64,000 nucleotides of DNA from Candidatus Phycorickettsia trachydisci (GCF_003015145.1 NZ_CP027845.1:186001-250000), one strand, 5' to 3'; shown: positions 9,300 to 18,493, numbered from the stretch's first letter. Numbers and translations are program-made. The notes: generated by a model not told the origin, from the letters alone.

Positions 9300-11282
9300 T
9301 TATAGGGTCTTAACTTGCTCTCCAACGTCACTACCCTCGCCTAAAATTGGTGGCATCACAAATTCCATTACATCACTAATTTGAGAGTGATGCATGCTTA
9401 CTGCTCCTCTTGATTCTTCTAGATCAAGCATTAGACGTTTATTAGCTGGCTCATCTGTCTCATGTTTTTTGATCGAAAGGTTTATCAGTCCATTAATCAA
9501 CTCAAGTACTGGAGCTTTGCAAATTTGGCCTAAAATTCCCTGAGTTGCCTTATCTATCCAAGGTAATATCTTGCTTCTGGTTACAGTAATGTCCTGACTA
9601 TTTTGTTGTAGATCATGTTTTCTTGCATTACGCATCAAGTAAGCAAACGATGCACATTCTGCTATCTGATATACAGCATCTGCATCTATATAATTCGTAA
9701 TTCTTTCTAATATTTCTTGTGCATCATTTGAGAGATTTATAGGTAGATCTGCTGCTTCATCATTAAGCATCATATCGGCCAATTCATAATATGAGTTACA
9801 TAATGTTTTAAAAAATAAGACGTTACTGTGTGCGTTTTTAGGGTCGGTCTCTTTATGTGCTTGGACTATCTTTTGTTTTAAAGCATTTCCTAATTCTTCT
9901 AATTCTAAATTGTCGATATGAGCTTTTAATTTTTCTAGTGCTACGCTGTAGTCATTAATTAATTCTTGATCTTCCCCGGCGTCGTTTAATCCGTTCCCTA
10001 AGGCTATTAAAAGGTTCATAATACCTAATATCTGCTCTTCAGGTGTATTTAGGGTTTTGAATTCTTGATTTTCTAATTCATCCTCGTTGTCTTCGAATTC
10101 TCTTTGTTTGTTCTCCTCAAGAATAGTTAGTACATCATCTAGATGCTCTAAAATCACTTTACTAGGAAAAAGGAAACCTTTGTTATTTAAAAAGGCCATC
10201 ATTTGAAGTCCTGGATCATCATCTTCATCTAAAAGACATTCTATAATCTCGTCGGATTCTTGAGAATCCCAATAATAAGGAGGTTTGCCATAATTAATAA
10301 AGAGCTTCATTAAATTTACATCTAACAATTTGGCCGCAGTATAATAGAAATCACTCAAATATGAAGGGTCAGCTCCATCTTCTAGGGCTTGTGCAAAATA
10401 GCTTACGAAATTAAAATCATCCGTATCTTCAAAAAAATAGGGTAATAAAAAATCCATTTCTTCATTAGATGAGCTTATACATATTACATAATGCAAAACT
10501 GTCCATCCATAATTATTGGTTATGCGATAGTCAGCACCTGCATCTATTAGCTTTTTATAATTTGTTACATCGTCTTCAAAGAGGCGATATGAGAATGCTT
10601 CATATAGAAAAGTATCTCCTTTGTTATTTGGTTCGTTTATGAGGTTTAATGCTTTGTCTTGGACTAAGAAATTAAATAGTTCTTCATTCCATTTTTGAAT
10701 ATCGGTAAAACATATTAAAGCATTCCAACCTCTGGAATCTTTGGCTTTAAAGTTATATCCCTTATCTTTTAAAAATTCCAATAATTCCTTATATTTATCA
10801 AAGTTTTCATTACATATTATTTCTGATGCAAAATAATGCAGCTCGTTTGTGTAGAAATTATTGTTGATTAATAATTCAATTGTTTGATAATGCTTCTCTT
10901 GCGTGGCTAAAATTAAAGGATTAAGACGTACGTTGTTGGAATTACAATCTTTTTCTTCATAAATCTTATAATTCTTGATATCATCATGCGGTATAATCAG
11001 TTCTACTATACTTGTAAGTCCTTTTTGGGATGCAAGTTGAAGTGCTGTGAAGTCTTCGTAATTTCTTGCCTCTATATCAATACCTTTTTGGAGTAATGCA
11101 TTAACCATATCTATTCTATCTTGCTTGATAGCTATGTATAATAGATTATCTCCATCTTGACTCATGTCCAAGATCTCTTGCAATTCTTGATCATTTAATC
11201 GTTCTAGTTGCTCGTTAAAAGTGTCTATATCGTTACTACGTATTGTATCTGCTAAATTAGAAAATATTTGAGCGTTTGTCAT
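9300..11282 (-). CDS. ankyrin-repeat protein, 660 aa
   Basis: Large acidic protein with ankyrin repeats in its N-terminal half. Clear repeats include DGDNLLYIAIKQDRIDMVNALL (about residues 44-65), FTALQLASQKGLTSIVELI (about 78-96) and YGWTVLHYVI (about 259-268), with weaker ones between. The C-terminal half is helical, rich in Asp and Glu, with no repeat that I recognise. There is no signal peptide or membrane segment. Ankyrin proteins of Rickettsiales are frequent host-directed effectors exported by the type IV system, so an effector role is plausible but not shown. It has its own upstream region and is not tightly linked to its neighbours. Confidence 0.8.
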   Translation of the reverse strand: MTNAQIFSNLADTIRSNDIDTFNEQLERLNDQELQEILDMSQDGDNLLYIAIKQDRIDMVNALLQKGIDIEARNYEDFTALQLASQKGLTSIVELIIPHDDIKNYKIYEEKDCNSNNVRLNPLILATQEKHYQTIELLINNNFYTNELHYFASEIICNENFDKYKELLEFLKDKGYNFKAKDSRGWNALICFTDIQKWNEELFNFLVQDKALNLINEPNNKGDTFLYEAFSYRLFEDDVTNYKKLIDAGADYRITNNYGWTVLHYVICISSSNEEMDFLLPYFFEDTDDFNFVSYFAQALEDGADPSYLSDFYYTAAKLLDVNLMKLFINYGKPPYYWDSQESDEIIECLLDEDDDPGLQMMAFLNNKGFLFPSKVILEHLDDVLTILEENKQREFEDNEDELENQEFKTLNTPEEQILGIMNLLIALGNGLNDAGEDQELINDYSVALEKLKAHIDNLELEELGNALKQKIVQAHKETDPKNAHSNVLFFKTLCNSYYELADMMLNDEAADLPINLSNDAQEILERITNYIDADAVYQIAECASFAYLMRNARKHDLQQNSQDITVTRSKILPWIDKATQGILGQICKAPVLELINGLINLSIKKHETDEPANKRLMLDLEESRGAVSMHHSQISDVMEFVMPPILGEGSDVGEQVKTL

Positions 11283-11452
11283 AATGTTATGATATATGTT
11301 TATTATTATTTCTTATTATAAGGTTAAAATTTCAAAAATATAAGCTATTTTTCATCTTTAAAGTCGTACAATCTGATCAGTAAAGTACACTCAAAGTTTT
11401 TTGAAAATAAATTTAAGTATAGTAAATTATTGAAAGAATTTTTTATAGTCTT

Positions 11453-12460
11453 TTAATTTAAAGGATTATAACTTGTAGTGATTTGTTCTAACTCGTGGAT
11501 AATTTTGTTTTCTTGTGGTTCCAAAGGTGGTTGTTGATAGCTACCTTGTACGAAGAAAATTGGGTATAGAGAAATTTTATTTTCTTGAGCAAGACTTTCG
11601 ACGTATTTTCTGGAAATTGTCGTCATAGCTTCATGGGTATATATAATAGGCCTAATCCCAAGAGAAAGTGCCTCGGATATCATGGATGTTGATTCCCCTG
11701 GTATTACTAGCCCAACTTGTGGGTGATCTAAACAAAATTTTAAAGCAGGACCCCAAAGACTTGGAGTTCCAAATTTAAAATCTACTACTTTCCATGATGT
11801 TTTTTGAGAGGTATCCATGGCTATTTGGGTAATATAATCAGTAGTTGTGTTATGTGCAGTTTGATCTACAGCAATTCCTAACTCTCCTATTCTATGTTTA
11901 CCTGTGCGAGGGCCGTTTAGAATCAATATTTTTGCTCGTGCTGGTAGTTGTGATAAAAATTCAGTTATCATAGCCTCATCATACAAAAGCCAGCTTCCAT
12001 CTGATTGTTGGGTATCTCCAGCGAGCATAACTATAAGTTGGGTGAGTGGGTCAATTCCTGTTGTTGATTCTTTTTGCACACTTTTCAAATCTCTTGTGTG
12101 GAGCACTCCTTTAATTGTAATTAATTTGACCTTATCTTTAATAATATCAAAATTTTTATCAATCGCATGTTCAGGCATGACTACAATTGTACCAGATGCA
12201 AGATCTTTCATATCTTCAAGCCATTGCCAAGTAAGAAGTACATGATAGGTCTTGGGGGGTACTACTTGATGAAAAACCTTAGCTCCACCCACTCCAGCTC
12301 CTATTATAATATTTTTTGTTTTTAATAATGGGTTATCGTTAATAGTTTGTCTTAAGTCCTGAATCATGGCCTGTTCTCCAGTGTTTGGACTTAGGATATC
12401 TGCAAAACTCATGGTACAGAAAAATATTAACGAAATGATTATATTCCAAATTTTTGGCAT
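11453..12460 (-). CDS. ELM1-like (DUF1022 family) protein with signal peptide
   Basis: 335 residues. The first 20 form a signal peptide (hydrophobic IWNIIISLIFFCTMSFA, then ADIL). The remainder shows the pattern of the mitochondrial-fission ELM1/DUF1022 group: an NIIIGAGVGGAK glycine loop, IVVMPEHA, LIVMLAGDT, a KILILNGPRTGK block, and the nucleotide-sugar-type segment PGESTSMISEALSLG near the C-terminus. The family resembles GT-B glycosyltransferases, and its bacterial role is unclear. The signal peptide is unusual, since most bacterial relatives appear cytosolic; it suggests a periplasmic or exported location. It lies between two ankyrin genes on the same strand. Confidence 0.6.
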   Translation of the reverse strand: MPKIWNIIISLIFFCTMSFADILSPNTGEQAMIQDLRQTINDNPLLKTKNIIIGAGVGGAKVFHQVVPPKTYHVLLTWQWLEDMKDLASGTIVVMPEHAIDKNFDIIKDKVKLITIKGVLHTRDLKSVQKESTTGIDPLTQLIVMLAGDTQQSDGSWLLYDEAMITEFLSQLPARAKILILNGPRTGKHRIGELGIAVDQTAHNTTTDYITQIAMDTSQKTSWKVVDFKFGTPSLWGPALKFCLDHPQVGLVIPGESTSMISEALSLGIRPIIYTHEAMTTISRKYVESLAQENKISLYPIFFVQGSYQQPPLEPQENKIIHELEQITTSYNPLN

Positions 12461-12585
12461 AACTTGAAGCTGAAAAATTTACTATATATTAATATAATAA
12501 ATTTGAAAGTGATATACAATTTAGTTGATACGTAATTTGCCACTTAAGTTGAAGTATGTTGCAATCTCTCAAAAACAATATCTAA

Positions 12586-13695
12586 TTATATGCTACTAGA
12601 TTCTTGACCTAAGTTCTTTACTTCCGGGTCTTTGTGTTCTTCCGAAATACTGGAAGATAGGCCGAGAAGATCAACTTGACCACTTAAATGAGTTATATCA
12701 TCTTGTGATATTGAACTTTCTTTTTCTTGAAGCCATTGTTTTATGTCTTCTCTATCAGGAAAACCGAAAGCCGCTAAAGAAACATTATGAAAGGGACCAT
12801 GCTTCCACCATTGCGTTAGTTCAATAAAACCTTCTATACTATCAGTAGTAACTTCTATAGGTTTTGCACTTTGTTTATTTAATGCAAAAATATTTGCTTG
12901 ATGTTTTAAAAGTATTTTTACTGCATTTGGCCTTAAGAATTTTGCGGCCAGGTGCAATGGTGTACTACCTTCATCATCCAAAGTTGCTGGATCATTGGGA
13001 TTTATCTTTTGCAAAAGAGCCTCTAATATTTCAGGATCATCTTTTAATATTGCTATATCTAGGGCCTTATAGCCATATTTACTTGGTTTATGTAATTCAA
13101 TTTCTCTATCTTTTAAAAACTCATTGATTGCATTGAGATCCTTTTTGATGATAGCTCTTTGTAACATAGTCCAACCATCTTGGCCTAAAGCGTTTACATC
13201 AAGGCCAAGTTGCCTAAATAGAGCTCCTCCAAAATCGATTTGAGGAATTGGTATTCCTAGTGTAGGATGAACTTGCCCGCTAGCGCGGCCTAGTAGATCT
13301 ATTATCTGAAAGGCTTTTTCTTTATCGCTGTCAGTTATTGTAGTTTTGGCATATGAAGCAAGCATTGTTGTGCTAACTGACTGATGTGGTGTATGGCTAT
13401 CAAGGTTCAAGACATGAGGATTGGCGCCATGCTTTAAAAGTAAATCTACCTTATCTGGATTAAAGGACATTGCAGCTAAGTGTAAGGGGGTGTCTTTTTC
13501 CTTATCTTGAATATTTGGATCAGCGCTTTGTTGTAGTAAGAATTCGAAAGTTTCGGGATTGCTGAGATTTACAGCTAGATGTAAAACTGTTTTGCCGTTT
13601 TCATCCTGAGTGTTGATACCTTGATCTTGAAGTATTTGTGTTATTAAGTCGATACGATTTTCCTTAAGGGCATCATGCAAATCTTGATTTATCAT
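12586..13695 (-). CDS. ankyrin-repeat protein, 369 aa
   Basis: Two clusters of canonical ankyrin repeats: residues about 33-100 (GKTVLHLAV, DTPLHLAAMSFNPDKVDLLL, HGANPHVL) and about 178-275 (DGWTMLQRAI, YGYKALDIAI, GSTPLHLAAKFLRPNAVKILL). A short linker with PTLGIPIPQIDFGGALFRQLG separates them, and a polar tail rich in Ser, Glu and Asp closes the protein. No signal peptide or membrane segment is present. It probably mediates protein-protein contacts, possibly in the host. It is separated from the ELM1-like gene by 125 bp. Confidence 0.85.
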   Translation of the reverse strand: MINQDLHDALKENRIDLITQILQDQGINTQDENGKTVLHLAVNLSNPETFEFLLQQSADPNIQDKEKDTPLHLAAMSFNPDKVDLLLKHGANPHVLNLDSHTPHQSVSTTMLASYAKTTITDSDKEKAFQIIDLLGRASGQVHPTLGIPIPQIDFGGALFRQLGLDVNALGQDGWTMLQRAIIKKDLNAINEFLKDREIELHKPSKYGYKALDIAILKDDPEILEALLQKINPNDPATLDDEGSTPLHLAAKFLRPNAVKILLKHQANIFALNKQSAKPIEVTTDSIEGFIELTQWWKHGPFHNVSLAAFGFPDREDIKQWLQEKESSISQDDITHLSGQVDLLGLSSSISEEHKDPEVKNLGQESSSI

Positions 13696-13879
13696 AACAA
13701 TATAGAGAATGAATTTATAAAATTGATTATAAAATCAAATATCTAATATAGCAATGATAATTAAGTATTATAAAATTTTTTTACTTTTTGGTTGGCTATC
13801 ATTACCTATCTTTACAATACAGATACGAAAATATCAAAGAAATAATGAAATACACTTTAATATTTTATCTGTTAAGTTG

Positions 13880-14677
13880 TTAAAGAGCATTATGTTCTTC
13901 ACTTGGGTGTCTTGAAGCAAGTCCAATAGAGCTAAAACCGCCATCAACATAATGAATCTCTGCTGTAACTCCACTTGCAAGATCACTTAACAGATATAAA
14001 GATGATTTAGCAACTTCTTCAGGTGATACGTTTCGTTGAAGAGGTGCTGTTGATTGGTGGGATTGTAGCATCTTGCCAAAGTCTCCTATCGCGCTAGCTG
14101 CTGGAGTTCTTATCGGTCCAGCTGAAATAGCATTAACTCTAATATTTGGACCTAGGTCATTACTTAGGTATCGTACGCTAGACTCAAGCCCTGCTTTAGC
14201 AACACCCATTACGTTGTAATTTGGTATAACCTTAACCGCGCCATAGTAACTTAAAGTCAGAACGCTTGCTCCAGGATTTAATAATTTTTCGAAGTGTTTG
14301 CATAAACTGATGAATGAATAGCAAGATACGTTCATTGTATTAAGAAAGTTCTCTAAAGAAGTATCTACAAAACGACCTTTTAATTCATCTTTGTTAGAGA
14401 AGGCAATTGAGTGTACTAAAAAGTCTAGTTTATGGCCTTTATTTTGAATATTTGCGGCTAAATTAGCTATGGCTTCAGGCTCTGATACGTTGCATTGAAA
14501 AGTATCTATAGCACCTAATTCTTGAGCTATAGGATCTAGCCTTCTTTTTATCGAATCATTTGGATAAGTTAAAATTAAATCAGCCCCATGTTCTCTTAAA
14601 AGCTTTGCAATAGAATATGCAATAGAACTGGTAGTTGCAACTCCTAAGATAATACCTTTTTTATTCTGAAATAACAT
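13880..14677 (-). CDS. fabI: enoyl-ACP reductase (NADH), FabI type
   Basis: Last reductive step of type II fatty-acid elongation. It is a short-chain dehydrogenase with the FabI-specific catalytic pair Y154 (in PNYNVMGVAKA) and K161, spaced 6 residues apart rather than the usual 3. The glycine-poor nucleotide loop GVATTSSIAYSIAK sits at residues 12-25, and SAGPIRTPAA follows the catalytic region as in FabI. Length 265 aa is normal. It is followed 18 bp later, on the same strand, by the alpha/beta hydrolase, but that gene lies upstream in transcription, so the order is dsbA-hydrolase-fabI. Confidence 0.93.
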   Translation of the reverse strand: MLFQNKKGIILGVATTSSIAYSIAKLLREHGADLILTYPNDSIKRRLDPIAQELGAIDTFQCNVSEPEAIANLAANIQNKGHKLDFLVHSIAFSNKDELKGRFVDTSLENFLNTMNVSCYSFISLCKHFEKLLNPGASVLTLSYYGAVKVIPNYNVMGVAKAGLESSVRYLSNDLGPNIRVNAISAGPIRTPAASAIGDFGKMLQSHQSTAPLQRNVSPEEVAKSSLYLLSDLASGVTAEIHYVDGGFSSIGLASRHPSEEHNAL

Positions 14678-14695
14678 AAATTTAGCCTCGTTAAG

Positions 14696-15385
14696 TTAAT
14701 CTAATAATACTACTTTTGATTTTTTGATAACCTCCGCTTCGTTGCCTACTGGCTGATTGTTTAAAATCTTCTGTATATAATCGTCTAAAGTTTGTCCTAA
14801 TTGATCTAATCTATTCCTAAACAAATGATCAGCGCCTTCAATAATTCGGCAAGTGATTTCTACACCTTGGCGTTTTGGTGTTTTATTCACGAAGTCTAGT
14901 ACTGCATCTCTTGGGACAACGCTGTTTAAATCTCCTTGCAGTACCAAACCTGATACTGGGCAAGGTGATAGGAAAGAAAAATCATGCTTATTAACGGGAG
15001 GTGAGGCTACGATAAAATGCATAACTTCAGGTCTGCGCATCGTTAATTCCATTCCAATTCGTGCACCAAATGCAAATCCTGCAACCCAATATGACGTGTT
15101 GATTCCATGTTTTTCTTCTAACCAGTCTAAGGCGGTGGATGCATCGACTAATTCTCCTATACCTTGGTCAAAACGCCCTTGAGATTTATCAATTCCTCGA
15201 AAATTAATTTTGAGTACAGAGAAGCCATTTGATACAAAATTTTTATACATCTTGCAAACTACGGCATCGTTCATACTGCCCTCGGGATGAGAATGGAGTA
15301 TTAAAGCTACAGGCTTATCTTCTTGAGGAGAACAATGATATTCTCCTTGAATTCTACCAGCTGAGCTATTAAAGAAAACTTCCAT
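14696..15385 (-). CDS. alpha/beta-hydrolase fold protein lacking the nucleophile serine
   Basis: 229 residues of a hydrolase-fold family common in Alphaproteobacteria. It shows LHSHPEGSMND near residue 30, FRGIDKSQGRFD near 62, the nucleophile-elbow region at 103-107, and GADHLFRNR near the C-terminus carrying the usual His. At the elbow, family members normally have G-F-S-F-G; here the codon is GCA and the sequence is G-F-A-F-G, with Ala105 in place of the nucleophile. The Asp in LQGDLNSVVP remains. It may have lost hydrolase activity and kept a binding role. It starts 2 nt after the dsbA-like gene ends, so they form an operon. Confidence 0.75.
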   Translation of the reverse strand: MEVFFNSSAGRIQGEYHCSPQEDKPVALILHSHPEGSMNDAVVCKMYKNFVSNGFSVLKINFRGIDKSQGRFDQGIGELVDASTALDWLEEKHGINTSYWVAGFAFGARIGMELTMRRPEVMHFIVASPPVNKHDFSFLSPCPVSGLVLQGDLNSVVPRDAVLDFVNKTPKRQGVEITCRIIEGADHLFRNRLDQLGQTLDDYIQKILNNQPVGNEAEVIKKSKVVLLD

Positions 15386-15386
15386 G

Positions 15387-16232
15387 TTATTTTTTATTAA
15401 GTTGTTCCTTAATTAAATCTTGTAATACCTCTGATTCTACAAATCCTGGAAGAATTTGGTCTCCTACTACTATAATTGGCACGCCTGATACTTCAAGATA
15501 TTTAGCAAGTTCAGATACTTTAGATAAGTATGATGATACATAGTCTTTGCTGGATTCTTTTTCTATATCTTGAATTTGAAGTCCGTGAGAGGTTAGAACA
15601 TCACTAATTCCTTGCCTGTTGACTGATTTAAGTTCCATTATATCATCATGGATGTCTTTGAAGCGCTCTGGAGCTAACTTATTTACAGCTATCATTAATT
15701 TTGTGACGTAAACTGATCCTTCACCTAGCACAGGGTAAAGGTTATATACTAGTGATAACTTGGGGTTATTGTTTAAAACTTCTTTTAATGAACCATTCAG
15801 CTTTTTGCAGTATATGCAGTTATAGTCAAGAAACGCAAATATTTTTAAATCTATATTTTGTGTGCGATAAACTGGAAACACATTAGGGTCACTTAATTCT
15901 GAAAGTTTTTCTTTAACCTTAGATGCTATGTTAAACTTATGTTCTTCGTATCTTTTCTTTTGGAATGATTCTAATGTTGATATAATTATTTCGGGATTAT
16001 CAGCAATATACTGTTTTACTATTTTTTCTACATCTTGTTTGAATTCTTCCTTTTTTTCTTGTTCTGCTAAGGTTTGGAGTTTGTTGTCATTAGTGTTTTC
16101 AACTGCAATAACACTTGTTTTGGGTAGTTCATTTAAGGGTTTAGAGATTGTTCTATATCCTAAAAAGGCTATGACTAAGATTGCAGTTGCAATAATGAAC
16201 TTAACTGCGTGTTTATTGTTCTTTTCTGACAT
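15387..16232 (-). CDS. DsbA-like thiol-disulfide oxidoreductase, membrane anchored
   Basis: 281 residues from the ATG at 16232. The frame stays open to 16283, but those extra codons lie inside tRNA-Gln, so the shorter start is chosen. Residues 12-25 form an N-terminal signal anchor, a charged helical linker follows (about 50-115), then a thioredoxin fold with C139-I-Y-C142 and a cis-proline loop SGVPIIVVGD. It should act in the periplasm on disulfides of envelope or secreted proteins, like the DsbA/Com1 group of other Rickettsiales and Legionellales. The gene lies 20 nt downstream of tRNA-Gln, so the two may be co-transcribed. Confidence 0.85.
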   Translation of the reverse strand: MSEKNNKHAVKFIIATAILVIAFLGYRTISKPLNELPKTSVIAVENTNDNKLQTLAEQEKKEEFKQDVEKIVKQYIADNPEIIISTLESFQKKRYEEHKFNIASKVKEKLSELSDPNVFPVYRTQNIDLKIFAFLDYNCIYCKKLNGSLKEVLNNNPKLSLVYNLYPVLGEGSVYVTKLMIAVNKLAPERFKDIHDDIMELKSVNRQGISDVLTSHGLQIQDIEKESSKDYVSSYLSKVSELAKYLEVSGVPIIVVGDQILPGFVESEVLQDLIKEQLNKK

Positions 16233-16251
16233 AAAGATATGAAATGTAAAT

Positions 16252-16326
16252 TGGCTGGGGCGGCTGGATTCGAACCAACGCATGTCGGCTCCAAAAACCG
16301 ATGCCTTACCGCTTGGCGACGCCCCA
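16252..16326 (-). tRNA. tRNA-Gln (UUG)
   Basis: Reading the minus strand from 16326: acceptor TGGGGCG pairs with CGCCCCA, a D-arm contains AAGCGGTAAGGC, and the anticodon stem TCGGT/GCCGA encloses loop TTTTGGA, giving anticodon TTG. The T-arm has GGTTCGAATCC. The 3' CCA is encoded (16252-16254) after discriminator G. Confidence 0.95.
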
Positions 16327-16422
16327 AATTATAATAAGTTATAAACAATAACTTATATTTTCATACTAACTGACTTTTGTCAATAGTGCTTATTTTTTGA
16401 GATAGAATTTTGTTGAAAAAGC

Positions 16423-16450
16423 ACTAACGCTTTGCGCTCAAAGCGTTAGT
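16423..16450 (-). terminator. rho-independent terminator of the PhoB-like gene
   Basis: Perfect 12-bp inverted repeat ACTAACGCTTTG / CAAAGCGTTAGT with a 4-nt loop. On the minus strand it is followed by GCTTTTTC. It starts 13 nt after the stop of the regulator gene. Confidence 0.75.
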
Positions 16451-16463
16451 ATTAAAATTAAAT

Positions 16464-17222
16464 TTACATTGGATCGCCAGGTAGACTGAGGCAATATCCA
16501 ATTGATCTGATAGTTTGGATAACGGGCATATTTGATATCTTTTTTAAGGCAGATCTAAGTCTATTCATGTGAACATCTACGGTCCTTAAGTCGATTCTTG
16601 AACAATCCATGCCCCAGACATAATCCACGATTTGTTGTCTTGAAAATATGCATTTAGGATCTTGGATTAAAAGCTCTAAAATTTTGAATTCTGTAGGGCC
16701 AAGGCGCACTAACTGACCTTGTCTAAAAACTTTGTAGCTACCTAAATCTACTGTAACGTCTTTGTGTTTTAAAAATCTATCACACAATACAGGTTGAGAT
16801 TTTCTTAAAAGCTCCTTAATATTTCTCATTAATTCGCTATGTACTATAGGTCTTTCTAAGAATTCAATTAAGCCATTATCTAAATCCTTAAAAAATTCCT
16901 TATCTTTTTCATCATCTAACATCAGAATTAAAGGCATACTCTTGTATCCTTCAACAGCTCTGATGTCAGATACTAATTTGTACAATGATTTTTTATTATT
17001 ATCGTGATCGTCAAAATTCTCTTTATCTAACCTTGAACTTAAAACTCCTAAATGCGGACGGTGGAGGGCTAAATTCCTTATTCCCATGTCACTGCTTGTG
17101 GTCCTAATAACATTGAACCAATATCTCTCAATTGCATTTGCCACGAAATCCATGGATTCTACATCACTATCGATCAAAAGAACCTTGGGTGGCATCTTAT
17201 CTATCATGTCGCTCATAAACAA
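16464..17222 (-). CDS. OmpR/PhoB-family DNA-binding regulator with degenerate receiver
   Basis: 252 residues: a receiver-like domain (about 12-135) and a C-terminal winged helix (about 145-248) with the PhoB-type LGPTEFKILELLIQ and RTVDVHMNRLRSALKK segments. The DNA-binding half looks functional. In the receiver, one or more acidic residues remain (D18, D20), but the position of the phospho-acceptor Asp is Ser62 (PHLGVLSS), the conserved Thr is Leu102 and the conserved Lys is Arg124 (LERPI). It is therefore probably not regulated by ordinary phosphorylation. No kinase gene is nearby. Three Met codons (residues 1, 3 and 6) could serve as start. Confidence 0.85.
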   Translation of the reverse strand: MFMSDMIDKMPPKVLLIDSDVESMDFVANAIERYWFNVIRTTSSDMGIRNLALHRPHLGVLSSRLDKENFDDHDNNKKSLYKLVSDIRAVEGYKSMPLILMLDDEKDKEFFKDLDNGLIEFLERPIVHSELMRNIKELLRKSQPVLCDRFLKHKDVTVDLGSYKVFRQGQLVRLGPTEFKILELLIQDPKCIFSRQQIVDYVWGMDCSRIDLRTVDVHMNRLRSALKKISNMPVIQTIRSIGYCLSLPGDPM

Positions 17223-17980
17223 ACCTACTTTATTAAAATTTTATTTCTTATTACTTAATTATAGTTTGATTTAGTTAATAATTAATTTCATCATAAATAA
17301 TTCTACTATACAAATCAATATTTAAATCAAAATTATTTTCCAATTTCAGTACATTATGATCTCAGGTAACGTAATTATAATATTTTGAACAAAATTAAAT
17401 TTAAAATAACCAAAATTTATAATACTAAATGATACATTTTGCTACCTTGAACACCATACTAAAAATAGTTGACCTTACTTTTTACCCTTATTTAAGAGGT
17501 TTAAGAGTGTAATATAACGCTAGCGTAATAATGAATAAAAACTTTAAAACACTTTTAAATAAAAAATAAAATTTGTATTCCAACTTGTCAAACTAATAAT
17601 ACACTAATTAACATCCGATTGAAAGTCTTTCTGTCTAAATCTAATTGTCACAAATTCTTTCAATAAAATTATGCGGTTAACATTTTATGTATAACTGCAT
17701 ATTTTATTATGATTGTGAAATAGTTCTTGTCAATTATAAGTTTTTAAGTATATAATCGCTGGAACAGAATTATTAGAATCTCTGAATACCTGAATTGTAA
17801 AGCAATTTAACCTATAATTAATTTGCGGGACTTTGATAATACTGCAAGATGTAAGATTTAGTTATATAAATAAGTTTAAGTATAGAGCATGTTACTTTTA
17901 TATGGCAAAAAAATATACTTAAAGTTTTTAAAAAAATAGTTTGTAAACCAATAATTTATCTGATACTATACTTTTAATAT
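17223..17980. other. 758-bp AT-rich intergenic region
   Basis: The longest gene-free stretch in the window. I find no tRNA and no convincing ORF. It holds a perfect ACGCTAGCGT palindrome (17517-17526), a TTAA-N7-TTAA motif (17544-17558) that could arise by chance at this base composition, and a near-consensus promoter at 17727-17756 reading rightward. The roughly 220 nt between that promoter and the next gene is a long leader or a small RNA. Confidence 0.5.
17727..17756 (+). promoter_or_regulatory. probable sigma-70 promoter
   Basis: TTGTCA (17727-17732) and a perfect TATAAT (17751-17756) with an 18-bp spacer. It points toward the 170-aa membrane protein, whose start lies about 220 bp downstream. 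Confidence 0.55.
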
Positions 17981-18493
17981 ATGAATTATTTATTAAATGA
18001 ACCTATGGTTATACTTACAGTGTTTTGTATCATTACTATTAACGTTTATGCTGTAATGCAGATTTTTAAGTTGCAAGATATTGTAAGGCAAAAAGATCAG
18101 CAATTATGGAACCAGCAGTTGGATATGCAGCTGTTTGTGAAAATAATGAATCTTGCCAATAGCGATCTAAATAAGTTGGTAAGTTTGTTGAAAGGATATA
18201 CTAAGGCGTCATCAATAGTTATATATAATTCTTTAACCAAAGATTTTAACTTTCTTGATGGAGAAGGAGATTTGAAAAATTATATCATTGCAAATTGCCT
18301 CCATATTTTAGAAGATGGTTTTAATAATCAGGTATTAGATATCGAAAATGCTAGCTTACTTTTTACCAGGGCTGGTGAAAATGTAATAATTTTTAAATTT
18401 GATTCTAAAGTCTGTATGAAAGAGTCTACCTTGGATATTATAAAAGCCGCTTTGGGTTTTGCTGGAAATTCAAATGGAGCAATTTGCTATTAG
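17981..18493 (+). CDS. hypothetical membrane-anchored protein
   Basis: 170 residues, not recognised. The N-terminus has one membrane segment (about residues 8-28, MVILTVFCIITINVYAVM), followed by a short coiled-coil-like stretch (LQDIVRQKDQQLWNQQLD). A soluble domain of about 110 residues follows, with SSIVIYN and ENVIIFKF strands that could form a small sensory-type fold. No catalytic motif is visible. It stands alone behind a long leader, convergent with phaC. Confidence 0.6.
   Translation: MNYLLNEPMVILTVFCIITINVYAVMQIFKLQDIVRQKDQQLWNQQLDMQLFVKIMNLANSDLNKLVSLLKGYTKASSIVIYNSLTKDFNFLDGEGDLKNYIIANCLHILEDGFNNQVLDIENASLLFTRAGENVIIFKFDSKVCMKESTLDIIKAALGFAGNSNGAICY

Noticed and set aside
16233-16283. 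17-codon N-terminal extension of the DsbA-like protein
   Set aside because: These codons overlap tRNA-Gln; the ATG at 16232 directly precedes a normal signal anchor.
17544-17558. TTAA-N7-TTAA motif resembling a CtrA box
   Set aside because: Such pairs are frequent by chance in AT-rich intergenic DNA; a single copy with no conservation data is not enough.
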